Below, piece by piece: positions 16,228 through 25,276 of a stretch of DNA of 37,614 nucleotides. Source of the DNA: an uncultured Corynebacterium sp. Its GTDB lineage: Bacteria; Actinomycetota; Actinomycetes; Mycobacteriales; Mycobacteriaceae. The stretch lies in the NCBI GenBank assembly GCA_943914355.1, contig CALUBS010000022.1:1-37614 (forward strand), in the 5' to 3' direction. The notes under the pieces were generated by a model. The model saw nothing but the letters and a program-made list of their open reading frames with translations, was not told where the DNA came from and searched no databases. How positions within the stretch are numbered: position 1 is the stretch's first letter; every line of letters begins with the position of its first letter. The position numbers and the translations under genes are program-made.

Positions 16228-16685
16228 TACTTACTCCCGGGGTTCGTGCCGGGGCGCTGCGCGTCGGCTCCCTTCGGAGTCCCCTCCTGCGAGGCGGGCC
16301 GTGGGGCACCGGTGCGCGCGTGCTTGCGGGAGCGGCGGGCGACGACGGCGACATCGGCAAAAGTGCGCGGTATCGGCGCCTTGGGCTTGTGCACGGTTAC
16401 TTCCACCGCGTGCAGGTCTGCAAAAGAAGCCATGATGGTATCGGCCACCTCGCTAGCGACGGTCTCGATGAGGTCGCGGGAGGGGCCTTCGACGATGCTG
16501 GCGGCGACATCGGCAAGCTCTGCGTAATTGATGGTTTTGGTCAGATCATCGTGAGCTGCGGCCTCAGCAAACTCGGACCAGCAGGTGATATCGACGATGA
16601 AGGGCTGGCCGGTGCGCTTTTCCTCCTCAAAGACGCCGTGGTAGCCAAAGCATTCCAGGCCGGTTAATTCGATGCGATCTGCCAT
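16227..16685 (-). CDS. folB: Dihydroneopterin aldolase
   Basis: A 152-residue enzyme that cleaves dihydroneopterin to 6-hydroxymethyl-dihydropterin. It has the FolB features ECFGYHGVFEEEKRTGQPF (glutamate and tyrosine of the active site), the TINYAEL segment and the catalytic lysine in VTVHKPKAP. FolB proteins are usually about 120 residues; here a 30-residue Arg/Gly/Pro/Thr-rich tail is added, which looks disordered. It lies 2 nt after folP and overlaps folK by one base. Confidence 0.94.
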   Translation of the reverse strand: MADRIELTGLECFGYHGVFEEEKRTGQPFIVDITCWSEFAEAAAHDDLTKTINYAELADVAASIVEGPSRDLIETVASEVADTIMASFADLHAVEVTVHKPKAPIPRTFADVAVVARRSRKHARTGAPRPASQEGTPKGADAQRPGTNPGSK

Positions 16686-16687
16686 GG

Positions 16688-17647
16688 TTAATTCCTTTCC
16701 GTACCCATCGCGGTGGAGGTCACTGTGCCAGTGCCGGTGGCGGCATTGCGGTAGCTACCGGTGGCATTGGCGCCGCCCACATAGGACTTGCCGGCGTTCC
16801 ACGCGGCGGCCACGTCGACGGCATCGCGGGATACGCCCACCTCGTGCACGCGCACGCCCCACGCACCCATCTGGGCGGAGATGGCGGTCACGGCGGCGGT
16901 GGCGGGATCAGCAAGCAGCGGGCTGGCCTCTACCCCGCGGTCTTCCCGGATGGCAGCGAGGAAGCGCTTGCGCGAGGCGCCCACCAAGATGGGGAACTCG
17001 CCATCTAGAAACTCGGGAAGGGCCTTAAGCAGCGCCCAGTTATCCTGCGGGCTCTTGGCAAAGCCGAGGCCTGGGTCCAGCACGATACTCTCCTTTTTCA
17101 CGCCTGCATCCAGGGCGTTTTGGCTCAGGCGGGCGAGGGTCTCGTGCACGTCGCGGACCACATCGCCGCCGTGATCCGCAGTGCCCGCCGCGGATCCGAA
17201 CGCGCCTTCCTGGAGAGTGCGCCAGTGCATGAGGCAGACGGGCACGCCGGCATCAGCCATGGCGGCATACATTTCAGGATCGGCGAGGCCGCCGGAGACA
17301 TCGTTAATCATGTCCACCCCGGCCGCGGCCGCCGCGGTGGCAACCGAGGCGCGCATCGTATCCACCGAGGTGCGAATGCCCTGCTCGTGCAGCGCCTGGA
17401 TGACCGGGACCACGCGGTCGGCTTCTTCCTGCGCCTCCACGCGCACCGCGCCCGGGCGGGTGGATTCGCCGCCCACATCGATCATGTCCGCGCCTTGTTC
17501 CACCAGCTCGCGGGCATGAGTGGTGGCGCCGTCAAAGTCGAGCCACCGCCCGCCATCGGAAAAGGAATCCTTCGTAACATTCACGATGCCCATGACGAGC
17601 GTGCGCTTCGCGATGGTCAATTCTCCAACTGAGGAAGCCGGGTGCAC
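16688..17647 (-). CDS. folP: Dihydropteroate synthase
   Basis: A 319-residue TIM-barrel enzyme joining dihydropterin pyrophosphate to p-aminobenzoate, the target of sulfonamides. Visible motifs are GIVNVTKDSFSDGG, GADMIDVGGESTRPG, VDTMRA, INDVSGG, VLDPGLGFAKS, the LVGASRKRFL loop and a C-terminal RVHEV. The GTG at 17647 was chosen because AAGGAG lies 7 nt upstream; the frame could also open at a TTG at 17671. It has a Gly/Thr-rich C-terminal extension of about 30 residues (TGSYRNAATGTGTVTS). It lies between folE and folB in the minus-strand operon. Confidence 0.95.
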   Translation of the reverse strand: MHPASSVGELTIAKRTLVMGIVNVTKDSFSDGGRWLDFDGATTHARELVEQGADMIDVGGESTRPGAVRVEAQEEADRVVPVIQALHEQGIRTSVDTMRASVATAAAAAGVDMINDVSGGLADPEMYAAMADAGVPVCLMHWRTLQEGAFGSAAGTADHGGDVVRDVHETLARLSQNALDAGVKKESIVLDPGLGFAKSPQDNWALLKALPEFLDGEFPILVGASRKRFLAAIREDRGVEASPLLADPATAAVTAISAQMGAWGVRVHEVGVSRDAVDVAAAWNAGKSYVGGANATGSYRNAATGTGTVTSTAMGTERN

Positions 17648-17688
17648 TGCGTTCTCCTTTTCGCTCGACAAACTCGACTGCGTACGCG

Positions 17689-18297
17689 CTACGTACGGAT
17701 GAAGCTCAACACTTCCGCGCGCGAGGCCGCGTTATTTTTGAACCCGCCGCGCACCGCGGAGGTCGTTGTGGTCGCTCCCGGCTTGCGGATGCCGCGCATG
17801 GCCATGCACAAGTGCTCGCACTCGATGACCACGATGACGGATTGGGCCTCGAGGACATCCACGAGGGCATCGGCAATCTGCTGGGTCAGGCGTTCCTGGA
17901 CCTGCGGGCGCTTGGCGTACATATCCGCCAGGCGCGCCAGCTTGCTCAGCCCGGTGACGTGCCCGTCCTTGCCGGGGATATAGCCAATATGCGCCACCCC
18001 ATAAAACGGCACGAGGTGGTGCTCGCAGGTGGAGTAGATGGGAATATCGCGCACCAGGACCAGTTCCTGGTGGTCCTCGGCGAAGGTCTTGTGCAGCACC
18101 TCCGTCGGGTCCTCGTGCAGGCCGGCGAAGACCTCGCGGTAGGCGCGGGCCACTCGTGCCGGGGTTTCGCGCAGGCCTTCGCGGTCAGGGTCCTCGCCCA
18201 CGGCAAAGAGCAGCTCGCGAACGGCCGCCTCCGCCCGCTCCTGGTCATACGGTGCGCGGGCGGGCACCTGCTGGTTATCAGTGTGATTTTCAGACAT
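17689..18297 (-). CDS. folE: GTP cyclohydrolase I
   Basis: A 202-residue enzyme converting GTP to 7,8-dihydroneopterin triphosphate, the first step of folate synthesis. Zinc ligands are visible as Cys91 and His94 in CEHH and Cys164 in CEHLC. The GLSKLARL stretch and the [11 protein letters not shown] end are typical. The N-terminal 20 residues are variable. It begins 11 nt after ftsH ends and is followed by folP after 41 nt. The set folE-folP-folB-folK in one operon covers most pterin-branch steps except the triphosphate removal. Confidence 0.96.
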   Translation of the reverse strand: MSENHTDNQQVPARAPYDQERAEAAVRELLFAVGEDPDREGLRETPARVARAYREVFAGLHEDPTEVLHKTFAEDHQELVLVRDIPIYSTCEHHLVPFYGVAHIGYIPGKDGHVTGLSKLARLADMYAKRPQVQERLTQQIADALVDVLEAQSVIVVIECEHLCMAMRGIRKPGATTTTSAVRGGFKNNAASRAEVLSFIRT

Positions 18298-18308
18298 GCA
18301 CGTACTTC

Positions 18309-20708
18309 TTACTCTTTATCATCGCGCGACTTTTCCGCATCGCGCGCGTAGGGATTATCGCGGTGGGAAGACTCATTCCAGCCTGGGGTGAACCATTGGC
18401 TGGTTTCTCCCTCTGGCTTGTGGTGCTTGCCCCTGCTTTCCGATGCCGAATCCGATCGCCCTTCCCCGCCGTCGCGCTCCCCGCGGTCGTTGCGGACGTG
18501 ATCGCTCCGGTCGGCGCGGTCGCCGCGCTCGCTCTGGTCCGCGCGGTTGTTCTGGTTGTTTCGGCCGCTGCGGCCATCGCTGCGGCCGCTGCGGTTCTCG
18601 GAATCGCTACCGCCGCCGTGCAGCTCGCGCACTGTTTCGGGGTTCACGTAGTCGCCAGCGTGCTGGCCAAAGTTAAAGCCAACCTCGCCCTTGAGCTCTT
18701 CGCCGGCGAGGCGGCGCTCGCGGGCGGCCCGGGAGGCATCGAGAAGCGTCATGCGTTTAGGAAGCTCCTCGCCGCGCTCCTTGGCCAGCTCGACCGGCGT
18801 CTTGACCGGCGCATAACCAATCTGGCGCGGGAAACGATCGTCTTCGCCGGGGAAGACATCATAGGCATCGCGCGGCACGATGCCGTCGAAGATGCTCTCC
18901 AGGTCCGGCCGGCGCAGGGTCTCCTTCTCAAGGAGAGCCTCGGCCAGCTTGTCCAGGAACTCGCGGTTGGTGCGCAGGATGTCGTAGGCCTGCTCGTGCG
19001 CGCGCTCGAGGAGGTAGCGCATCTGCTCGTCGATCTTGGCGGCAACGTCATCCGAGTAATCGATGGAGCCGCCGCCCCCGCCCATCTGGCTGAATGGATC
19101 GCCCTGCTCCTGGCCGTACTTAACGGTGCCCAGGTCGGGCGAAAAGCCGTATTCCGTCAGCATCGCGCGGGCGATCTTGGTGGCGTTCTCGATATCGGAG
19201 GACGCGCCGGTGGTGGGAGCACCGAAGACCAATTCCTCGGCGGCGCGGCCGCCCATGGCAAAGACCAAGCGGGAAAACAGCTCGTCGCGGGTGTACATGC
19301 CCTTGTCGTCTTCCTGCGAGGTCATGGCGTGGCCACCGGTGCGGCCGCGGGCCAGGATGGTGACCTTGTACACGCGCTCGATGTCCTTGAGCGCCCACGC
19401 GGACAGGGTGTGGCCGCCCTCGTGGTACGCGGTGACCTTCTTCTCGTGCTCGGAGATGATCTTGCCCTGGCGCCGTGGCCCGCCCACCACGCGGTCGGTG
19501 GCCTCTTCCAGCGCGTCATAGGTAATGACGTTGCCGCCGATGCGGGCGGTGAGAAGCGCGGCCTCGTTAAGCACATTGGCAAGGTCCGCACCGGACATGC
19601 CGGCGGTGCGCTTGGCCAGCTGCGCCACATCGACCTCTTCTGCCAAGGGCTTGTCCTTGGCGTGCACGCGCAGGATCTGCTCGCGGCCGGCCAGGTCCGG
19701 GTTGGTGACCGGAATCTGGCGGTCGAACCGGCCCGGGCGCAGCAACGCCGGGTCCAAAATATCGGGGCGGTTGGTGGCCGCGATGAGGATAACGCCCTCG
19801 CGGTCGCCAAAGCCGTCCATCTCAACCAGCAACTGGTTCAGGGTCTGCTCGCGCTCATCGTGTCCGCCGCCGGTACCGGATCCGCGCTGGCGGCCCACGG
19901 CGTCGATCTCGTCCACGAAGATGATGCACGGGCTGTGCTCCTTGGCCTGCTTGAACAGGTCGCGCACGCGGGAGGCACCGACACCGACGAACATCTCCAC
20001 AAAGTCCGAACCGGAGATGGAATAAAACGGCACACCGGCCTCTCCCGCAACGGCGCGGGCCAACAGCGTCTTACCGGTGCCCGGAGGGCCATAAAGCAGC
20101 ACGCCGCGCGGAATCTTCGCGCCCAAGTCGTGGTAGCGGGTCGGATCTTCCAGGAAGTCCTTGATTTCCTGCAGCTCATCCACGGCCTCATCCGCGCCGG
20201 CAACGTCCTCGAAGGTATTGGTCGGCATATCCTTGGTCAGCTCCTTGGCCTTGGAGCCGCCGATGCCGAACATGCCACCGGCGCCCTGCTGCATGCGGGA
20301 CATGAGCCAGAACAGCAGGCCGAAGAGGATGACCATCGGCAGCAGGAAGCTGAGCATGGAGCCCAAGAAGGAATCCTGGGTGACGTTGGTCTGATACTTC
20401 TCCGCACCCGAATCCTTGACCGCATCAAAGACCTGCTCGGAGGCGCGTGCGGGGTACTGAGACACGATCTCTTCAACGCCCTCGCGCTCTTCTACCGTGA
20501 TTTCGTCCTTGAGCTTGATGCGCAGGCGCTGCTCGCGGTCATCAATTTCTACTTCGTCAACGTTTTTATCCTGCAGCTGTTTTAGGGCCACGGAGGTATC
20601 CGCGTCCACGTATCCGCGGGTCTCGTTGCTAAAGAACGTAAAGGCATACAGCGCTACGAGGATCAGCGCCGCAATGCCGCCGTAGCGAAGGAGTTTATTG
20701 TTTTTCAT
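18309..20708 (-). CDS. ftsH: ATP-dependent zinc metalloprotease FtsH
   Basis: A 799-residue membrane AAA protease that degrades membrane and some soluble proteins. Two membrane segments (about 9-26 and 115-136) flank an extracytoplasmic domain. The AAA module has Walker A GPPGTGKT (207-214), Walker B IIFVDEID (262-269) and the second region of homology RPGRFDRQ (324-331). The zinc motif is HEGGH (429-433); many FtsH proteins have HEAGH. The C-terminal part from about residue 690 is a long disordered tail with Arg/Asp/Gly/Asn repeats, longer than in E. coli FtsH (644 residues). The gene lies 12 nt after hpt and 11 nt before folE. Confidence 0.97.
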   Translation of the reverse strand: MKNNKLLRYGGIAALILVALYAFTFFSNETRGYVDADTSVALKQLQDKNVDEVEIDDREQRLRIKLKDEITVEEREGVEEIVSQYPARASEQVFDAVKDSGAEKYQTNVTQDSFLGSMLSFLLPMVILFGLLFWLMSRMQQGAGGMFGIGGSKAKELTKDMPTNTFEDVAGADEAVDELQEIKDFLEDPTRYHDLGAKIPRGVLLYGPPGTGKTLLARAVAGEAGVPFYSISGSDFVEMFVGVGASRVRDLFKQAKEHSPCIIFVDEIDAVGRQRGSGTGGGHDEREQTLNQLLVEMDGFGDREGVILIAATNRPDILDPALLRPGRFDRQIPVTNPDLAGREQILRVHAKDKPLAEEVDVAQLAKRTAGMSGADLANVLNEAALLTARIGGNVITYDALEEATDRVVGGPRRQGKIISEHEKKVTAYHEGGHTLSAWALKDIERVYKVTILARGRTGGHAMTSQEDDKGMYTRDELFSRLVFAMGGRAAEELVFGAPTTGASSDIENATKIARAMLTEYGFSPDLGTVKYGQEQGDPFSQMGGGGGSIDYSDDVAAKIDEQMRYLLERAHEQAYDILRTNREFLDKLAEALLEKETLRRPDLESIFDGIVPRDAYDVFPGEDDRFPRQIGYAPVKTPVELAKERGEELPKRMTLLDASRAARERRLAGEELKGEVGFNFGQHAGDYVNPETVRELHGGGSDSENRSGRSDGRSGRNNQNNRADQSERGDRADRSDHVRNDRGERDGGEGRSDSASESRGKHHKPEGETSQWFTPGWNESSHRDNPYARDAEKSRDDKE

Positions 20709-20720
20709 TACTGCGCGATT

Positions 20721-21308
20721 TTAGTTGGTGGTATAGACATCAGGGTGAAGGGTGCCCACAAAGGGCAGGTCGCGGTAGCGTTCCGCGTAGTCAAGGCCAT
20801 AGCCAATGACGAACTCATTGGGGATATCAAAGCCCACATCGAGCAGATCGATCTGCGCCTTTACCACTTCCGGCTTGCGCAACAAGGTCACCACATTGAG
20901 CGACTTCGGGTTGCGCCCCCGCAGGTTGCGAATGAGCCAGGATAGCGTCAGGCCCGAGTCGATGATGTCCTCCACAATGACCACATCGCGCCCGGCAATA
21001 TCGCGGTCCAAGTCCTTCAAGATGCGCACCACCCCAGAAGAAGACGTGGAGGCGCCGTACGAGGAGACGGCCATAAACTCCAGCTCCGAGGGGATGGATA
21101 GCTTGCGCGCGAAGTCCGTCAGGAAAAAGGCCGCACCCTTTAATACGCAGACCAAAAGCAGGTCTTGCTCAGCGTCGGCATATTTCTCAGACACCGCATC
21201 CGCCAGCTGCTGGACGCGGTCTTTGATTTCCTCTTCCGTGATGAGGATTGCTTCTACATCGTCTCCGTAGCGGTTTGCGGGGACGGCGAAGTCTTTCTTG
21301 TCGTGCAC
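20721..21308 (-). CDS. hpt: Hypoxanthine phosphoribosyltransferase
   Basis: A 195-residue purine-salvage enzyme converting hypoxanthine (and usually guanine) with PRPP to the nucleotide. The PRPP loop [13 protein letters not shown] (109-121) and the base-binding region [25 protein letters not shown] are clear. The start is a GTG at 21308 with AAAGGAG upstream. The order dacB-tilS-hpt-ftsH is common in actinobacteria and, for tilS-hpt-ftsH, in many Gram-positives. Confidence 0.96.
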   Translation of the reverse strand: MHDKKDFAVPANRYGDDVEAILITEEEIKDRVQQLADAVSEKYADAEQDLLLVCVLKGAAFFLTDFARKLSIPSELEFMAVSSYGASTSSSGVVRILKDLDRDIAGRDVVIVEDIIDSGLTLSWLIRNLRGRNPKSLNVVTLLRKPEVVKAQIDLLDVGFDIPNEFVIGYGLDYAERYRDLPFVGTLHPDVYTTN

Positions 21309-21320
21309 GTGTGCGCTCCT

Positions 21321-22283
21321 TTAATGACCAGACAATAGTGCCAGTTTGCCACCTATACGTGCTACTTCCAACCTCTGCCCCGCCTGCCGCGCCGAACTCA
21401 CAGCCACCGGCCCTTGTCCGTGCCAGTTGGTACACAGCTTGCCGATGCCCCCGATCCCCTCCCTCGTCACCTTCACTCCCCGCTCGATGAGCCAGGCTGC
21501 AATAGCGCGTCGGCGCCGCGGCTCCGGCAGCGCGGCCAATTCCGCACAGTCCGCGGTGGCCGGCGTGGCGAGGTATTCTTCATCGCGCGCGGTATCCATC
21601 GCCGCCTGCGCCAACGCCGGTACCGCATCACCGCCGATAACCCGCGACAACTCTGGGATGATCTCCCGGCGCAGCGCTACCCGCCGAAAATCCGTATCCG
21701 CGTTCTGCGGGTCCTGCCACACGTCCAGCCCCAGCTCCGCGCACGCACCCTCCGTATCGGCACGGCGCACTTGAAGGAATGGCCGCACCACGCGCGCGCC
21801 TTCCACTATTGCCCGCTCCGGCATGCCGGCCACCCGCCCGCGCAGAGCGCCAAGAAGGAGCGTTTCCGCCTGGTCATCGGCCGTATGCGCCACGGCAATC
21901 TCCAGCGGCCCTTCTCCCCCGCGTGCGGCCGCGGACATCGCTCGGTAGCGCTCTTGCCGAGCCACCGCTTCCAGCGAATTCCCCCCTTTGTCCGGCACTT
22001 GCACTGCGAGCACTCGTGCCCGCGCACCCAAACTCTCTGCTTGCCGAGCGGCCTTCTCTGCCTGCTCACGCGAACCGTCTTGCAAGCCGTGATCCACGCA
22101 TAATGCGATTACGTCGTGGCCCTCCGCGATCATCGCCGCGCACAGCGCTAAAGAATCCGCGCCGCCGGATAGCCCCACCGCCACGGCGTGGCCCATCTTC
22201 GCCGCGCGGACCGCTCGCCGGCAGCTCAAAAAGTGCGGCGAGACCCGCGGCCAAAACGGCGTTACTCCAGGCTGTGGACTCAT
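21321..22283 (-). CDS. tilS: tRNA(Ile)-lysidine synthase
   Basis: A 320-residue N-type ATP pyrophosphatase that turns C34 of the AUA-reading tRNA-Ile into lysidine. The PP-loop is SGGADS (39-44), followed by CVDHGLQDGS and VAHTADDQAETLLL, both TilS signatures. It is the short actinobacterial form without the long C-terminal domains of E. coli TilS. The ATG directly follows the dacB stop codon (TAAATG); hpt starts 12 nt after its end. Confidence 0.94.
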   Translation of the reverse strand: MSPQPGVTPFWPRVSPHFLSCRRAVRAAKMGHAVAVGLSGGADSLALCAAMIAEGHDVIALCVDHGLQDGSREQAEKAARQAESLGARARVLAVQVPDKGGNSLEAVARQERYRAMSAAARGGEGPLEIAVAHTADDQAETLLLGALRGRVAGMPERAIVEGARVVRPFLQVRRADTEGACAELGLDVWQDPQNADTDFRRVALRREIIPELSRVIGGDAVPALAQAAMDTARDEEYLATPATADCAELAALPEPRRRRAIAAWLIERGVKVTREGIGGIGKLCTNWHGQGPVAVSSARQAGQRLEVARIGGKLALLSGH

Positions 22284-23570
22284 TTAGAACTCGTGCAGCG
22301 CCGCGGCAAGGTCATCTTGGGCCGCACGCGCCGCCATAATCTCGCCATCATTGACCAAGAACGCAAAGGAATACACGCGCCCGGATTGGCCCTGCGCGGT
22401 GCCCGCCAGCGCGGATACCCCCGTCAACGTGCCGGTCTTCGCGCGGACAAATCCGCGCGCCGCTGACTCCCCGTAGCGCTCGTGCAGCGTTCCGTCTCCT
22501 CCTGCGACCGGCAGATACGCCGCCAAGGGGCGCAGCTGCGGATCCTCGACCGCGCCGTTAACAATCTCCGCCAGCACGCTCGCGCTCAACCGGTTATCTA
22601 CAGAAAGGCCCGAGTTGTCCTTGATATCCACGCCGCTGACATCGAACCCGTGCTCGCGCAGCACGTCCAGCGTGGCTTGGGTACCTGCTTGGAAGCTGGG
22701 GTTTTTGCCGCGGGCATCGGCAAGCTCGCGGGCAATAGCCTCCGCCATGACGTTATCGGAATGCCGCACCATCTCCAGCGCGCGCTCGCCTAGGGGATCC
22801 GACTCAACGCTGGCCAGCTGCTCTGTGCCTTCCGTCACCGTGCCGGGGGCGAATTTATCCGTGCCCAGGCGTTTGGCCAGCTCGCCCGCAACATCGAGGG
22901 CCGGGGTGTGGCTGCGCGGCACATCGCCCTCCGTAGCGCCCATGCGCCCGCCGTACAACATGGCCGGCTCCATGGGCGCGACGAAGCCCTCATCCACGTT
23001 CTCCGGATCCCAGCCAGGCGCCTGCGGCTCGCCCGCCCACGCGGAGGTATCGATGTACACGCCCGCCACCTGGGTGCCGGTCTTTTTAATCTGATCCGCC
23101 AGGTCATCGAGCTGCTCGTTGGTCATCCAGACATCGCCAGCCGCCTTGATCACCACATTGTTCGGGTCCTTGCCGCGGTAGACCTTGGTAGTAATCCGCT
23201 TCGACTCATCCAGGGCCAGCGTTGCCGCGGCGGTGGTCAGCACCTTCGTCGACGAAGCCGGGGTCAGCGCCTTATCCTCATCACTCTCCCAGACCACCGT
23301 GCCGGTCTCACTATCGATTACCTGCCCGCCAAAGGTAGCCAAATCCTCGCTCTTGCCCAGCTCATCGAGCTTTGCGCTGAGCGCCGCAAAGTCCACGTCC
23401 TGCGCCTTAGCCGGCTGCAGGGGATTTTCCGGGGCCTGCACCGTTTCGGCCTCGCCATGCGAAAGATCGCCATACTCGCGCTGGATGCTAACCCCCAGCG
23501 CAGCCGTACCCCCGACCGCCGCCGTGACCACCAGCGCGGTTACTGACCACCAAACCTTCTTAGCTTTCAT
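22284..23570 (-). CDS. dacB: D-alanyl-D-alanine carboxypeptidase/endopeptidase (PBP4, DacB)
   Basis: A 428-residue peptidoglycan hydrolase of the S13 family. An N-terminal signal anchor ([20 protein letters not shown]) sends it outside the membrane. The three penicillin-binding motifs are SSTK (106-109), SDN (271-273) and KTG (378-380). The ATG at 23570 was chosen because it precedes the signal sequence; the frame extends further upstream into the ppa promoter region without a sensible start. It is the first gene of the long minus-strand operon and is divergent from ppa, as at the mycobacterial Rv3627c-Rv3628 locus. Confidence 0.94.
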   Translation of the reverse strand: MKAKKVWWSVTALVVTAAVGGTAALGVSIQREYGDLSHGEAETVQAPENPLQPAKAQDVDFAALSAKLDELGKSEDLATFGGQVIDSETGTVVWESDEDKALTPASSTKVLTTAAATLALDESKRITTKVYRGKDPNNVVIKAAGDVWMTNEQLDDLADQIKKTGTQVAGVYIDTSAWAGEPQAPGWDPENVDEGFVAPMEPAMLYGGRMGATEGDVPRSHTPALDVAGELAKRLGTDKFAPGTVTEGTEQLASVESDPLGERALEMVRHSDNVMAEAIARELADARGKNPSFQAGTQATLDVLREHGFDVSGVDIKDNSGLSVDNRLSASVLAEIVNGAVEDPQLRPLAAYLPVAGGDGTLHERYGESAARGFVRAKTGTLTGVSALAGTAQGQSGRVYSFAFLVNDGEIMAARAAQDDLAAALHEF

Positions 23571-23603
23571 CGCCACCAACCCTAGCGCGGATGGGCAACG
23601 CGC

Positions 23604-23610
23604 TAGACTA
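23604..23610. promoter_or_regulatory. Overlapping -10 elements between dacB and ppa
   Basis: The 82-nt divergent gap contains tagacta. TAGACT (23604-23609) reads as a -10 box towards ppa. On the other strand TAGTCT (23610-23605) reads as a -10 box towards dacB. The ppa leader would be about 37 nt and includes its ribosome site. The two promoters would compete for the same bases. A TTGACA at 23611-23616 has no -10 box at the usual distance, so I do not use it. Confidence 0.35.
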
Positions 23611-23652
23611 TTGACAGTAATTAACACCCAATCCCACATGGAGGACAACACT

Positions 23653-24126
23653 GTGAGCGTTGACGTAACCATTGAAATCCCAAAGGGCTCCCGCAATAAG
23701 TACGAGGTGGACCACGAGTCCGGCAAGGTCTACCTGGACCGCTACTTGTTCACCCCAATGGCCTACCCCGCCGACTACGGCTTCATCGACCACACGCTTG
23801 GCGAAGACGGCGATCCCCTCGACGCCCTCGTCATCCTCCCCGAGCCCGTTTTCCCCGGTGTCATCGTTGAGGCCCGCATCGTCGGCGTGTTCAAGATGAC
23901 CGATGAGGCCGGCGGCGACGACAAGCTGCTCGCCGTCATCGATGACCCGCGCTGGGAGCGCTACCAGGACATCGACGATGTGGAACAGCACATCAAGGAC
24001 GAAATCGAGCACTTCTTCGTCCACTACAAGGACCTCGAGCCCAACAAGGAAGTTTCCGGCTCCGGCTGGGGCGACAAGGCCGAGGCCGAGAAGATTCTGG
24101 AAGAGGCCAAGGCTCGCCTGAAGTAG
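23653..24126 (+). CDS. ppa: Inorganic pyrophosphatase, family I
   Basis: A 157-residue soluble enzyme that hydrolyses pyrophosphate and so drives nucleotide, tRNA-charging and polymer reactions. Features include [12 protein letters not shown] near the start, the active-site signature DGDPLDALV, and [14 protein letters not shown] with [16 protein letters not shown]. The GTG at 23653 was chosen: GGAGG is about 8 nt upstream and the protein then begins [13 protein letters not shown] as in other corynebacteria. An in-frame ATG at 23638 is possible but overlaps the ribosome site. Confidence 0.96.
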   Translation: MSVDVTIEIPKGSRNKYEVDHESGKVYLDRYLFTPMAYPADYGFIDHTLGEDGDPLDALVILPEPVFPGVIVEARIVGVFKMTDEAGGDDKLLAVIDDPRWERYQDIDDVEQHIKDEIEHFFVHYKDLEPNKEVSGSGWGDKAEAEKILEEAKARLK

Positions 24127-24191
24127 GCTACTGGGTTTCGGGGGCTGCGGGGATTTGGTCGCGGGTTTTTCGCGGCAAAGAAGCCTGCTGT

Positions 24192-24289
24192 GGCGCCCAA
24201 GTGACCCTTTTGGCGCCCAGCTGATGCGTTTTTGCAAATAGGCCACGGAAACCGTGGGGTTTGCGGCCACTATTTGTTAAAACGCATCA
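24192..24289. repeat. Tandem GGCGCCCA units and a nested inverted repeat
   Basis: The gap between ppa and the next gene (24127-24386, 260 nt) holds ggcgccca at 24192-24199 and 24212-24219, exactly 20 bp apart. It then has a large inverted repeat: tgatgcgtttttgcaaata (24222-24240) against tatttgttaaaacgcatca (24271-24289), 17 of 19 positions pairing. Inside the loop lies a perfect second hairpin, CCACGG (24243-24248) with CCGTGG (24252-24257). It may end ppa transcription, but the layered symmetry also fits a small mobile repeat or a protein-binding site. Confidence 0.6.
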
Positions 24290-24386
24290 AACACGGGCCC
24301 AAACACCAGCAGCCCGCCGCAAAACACGCCAACAAACCGCCAAAACCGGCCGCACAACCTTCGCTTCGGGGGATCGAGGGATACGA

Positions 24387-25217
24387 ATGGAGATTTTTCG
24401 GGGGAAAAGTGCCGCTCAGCACGCGGTACGCCAAGGGGCCGTCCGGATTGCGAACGGCTTCTGCCTGTCAGAGGAGCCGACGCCGAACCAGCTCGCGCGC
24501 ATCATGAGCGAGCAATGGCCGGATTGCGCGCTCGACGGCTACTCGGCGGCGCTCAAGCACGTCGAAAAGCCGCTGCGCTTTCCGCTGGAGTTCCTGCGCA
24601 GCTCATCACTGCCGTCGAGTAAGTACTTCACTTCGCGCCGCGCCCGGCCGAAGGGCGCGTTGACCTGGGACGGCGTCACCGTGTGCAATCCGCTGCAGGC
24701 GGTCGAGGCTATGCCGGAGGATGATGCGGTCGCTTTTCTCGAGGACTTCTACTCCGGCAAGGACGGACTCCAACGGCTGGAGCTGAATAAGCTGGACTAC
24801 CAGCGGTTTCCGCGGCCGGTAAAGCGTGCGTTGGACAGGGCGATCATCGGCACGGATAGCGTGCCGGAGCGCCAGTTAACGCGCTCCCTCGCGCCGCACT
24901 TCACGGTCCAGAACAACATAAAAATAGGCCCTTACCACTGGGATCTGGTGATTCAGGAGCACAAGATTGCCATCGAGGTCGATGGCTACGCCTACCACCG
25001 GGGCGAAAACCGCCGCCAGTTTGAGTTGGATCGGCACAAGCTTAACGATGCCGTGCATCGCGGCTGGAAGCCCCTCCACTTCACCGCGACGACGATTGAC
25101 CACTACCCGGATTTCGTGGTGCAGCAAGTAATGGCCACGGCGAAGAATAAGCGGCCCTTTGCGCGGCCTCCGTGGCAATGGCACCGCTTGTGGCGGCATG
25201 AAGGCGCGCGGCGTTAG
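24387..25217 (+). CDS. DUF559 / Vsr-like endonuclease domain protein
   Basis: A 276-residue protein. The C-terminal half (about 158-255) has the pattern of DUF559 nuclease-like domains related to very-short-patch repair and other PD-(D/E)XK enzymes: Glu161 in PERQL, Asp186 in HWDLV, and Glu197/Asp199 in IAIEVDGYAYH. Downstream LDRHKLNDAVHRGWKPLHFT is also typical. The N-terminal half resembles the helical region found in many stand-alone actinobacterial members and has no clear catalytic motif. The ATG at 24387 begins the conserved-looking part; no ribosome site is seen. No methylase or restriction partner is adjacent. Function is unknown, with DNA nicking or defence possible. Confidence 0.7.
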   Translation: MEIFRGKSAAQHAVRQGAVRIANGFCLSEEPTPNQLARIMSEQWPDCALDGYSAALKHVEKPLRFPLEFLRSSSLPSSKYFTSRRARPKGALTWDGVTVCNPLQAVEAMPEDDAVAFLEDFYSGKDGLQRLELNKLDYQRFPRPVKRALDRAIIGTDSVPERQLTRSLAPHFTVQNNIKIGPYHWDLVIQEHKIAIEVDGYAYHRGENRRQFELDRHKLNDAVHRGWKPLHFTATTIDHYPDFVVQQVMATAKNKRPFARPPWQWHRLWRHEGARR

Positions 25218-25276
25218 AGCAAGGCCCGGCGCAACAGCTGACCGGCGCAAGGCCCAGCGCAGCCACCGGAAACCGG

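Noticed and set aside
18156..20585. An 809-codon open frame antisense to ftsH
   Set aside because: It covers ftsH and part of folE in the antisense direction, shows no domain pattern, and arises from high-GC codon bias.
23611..23616. TTGACA as the -35 box of ppa
   Set aside because: No acceptable -10 hexamer lies 16-18 bp downstream; that position falls on the ppa ribosome site.
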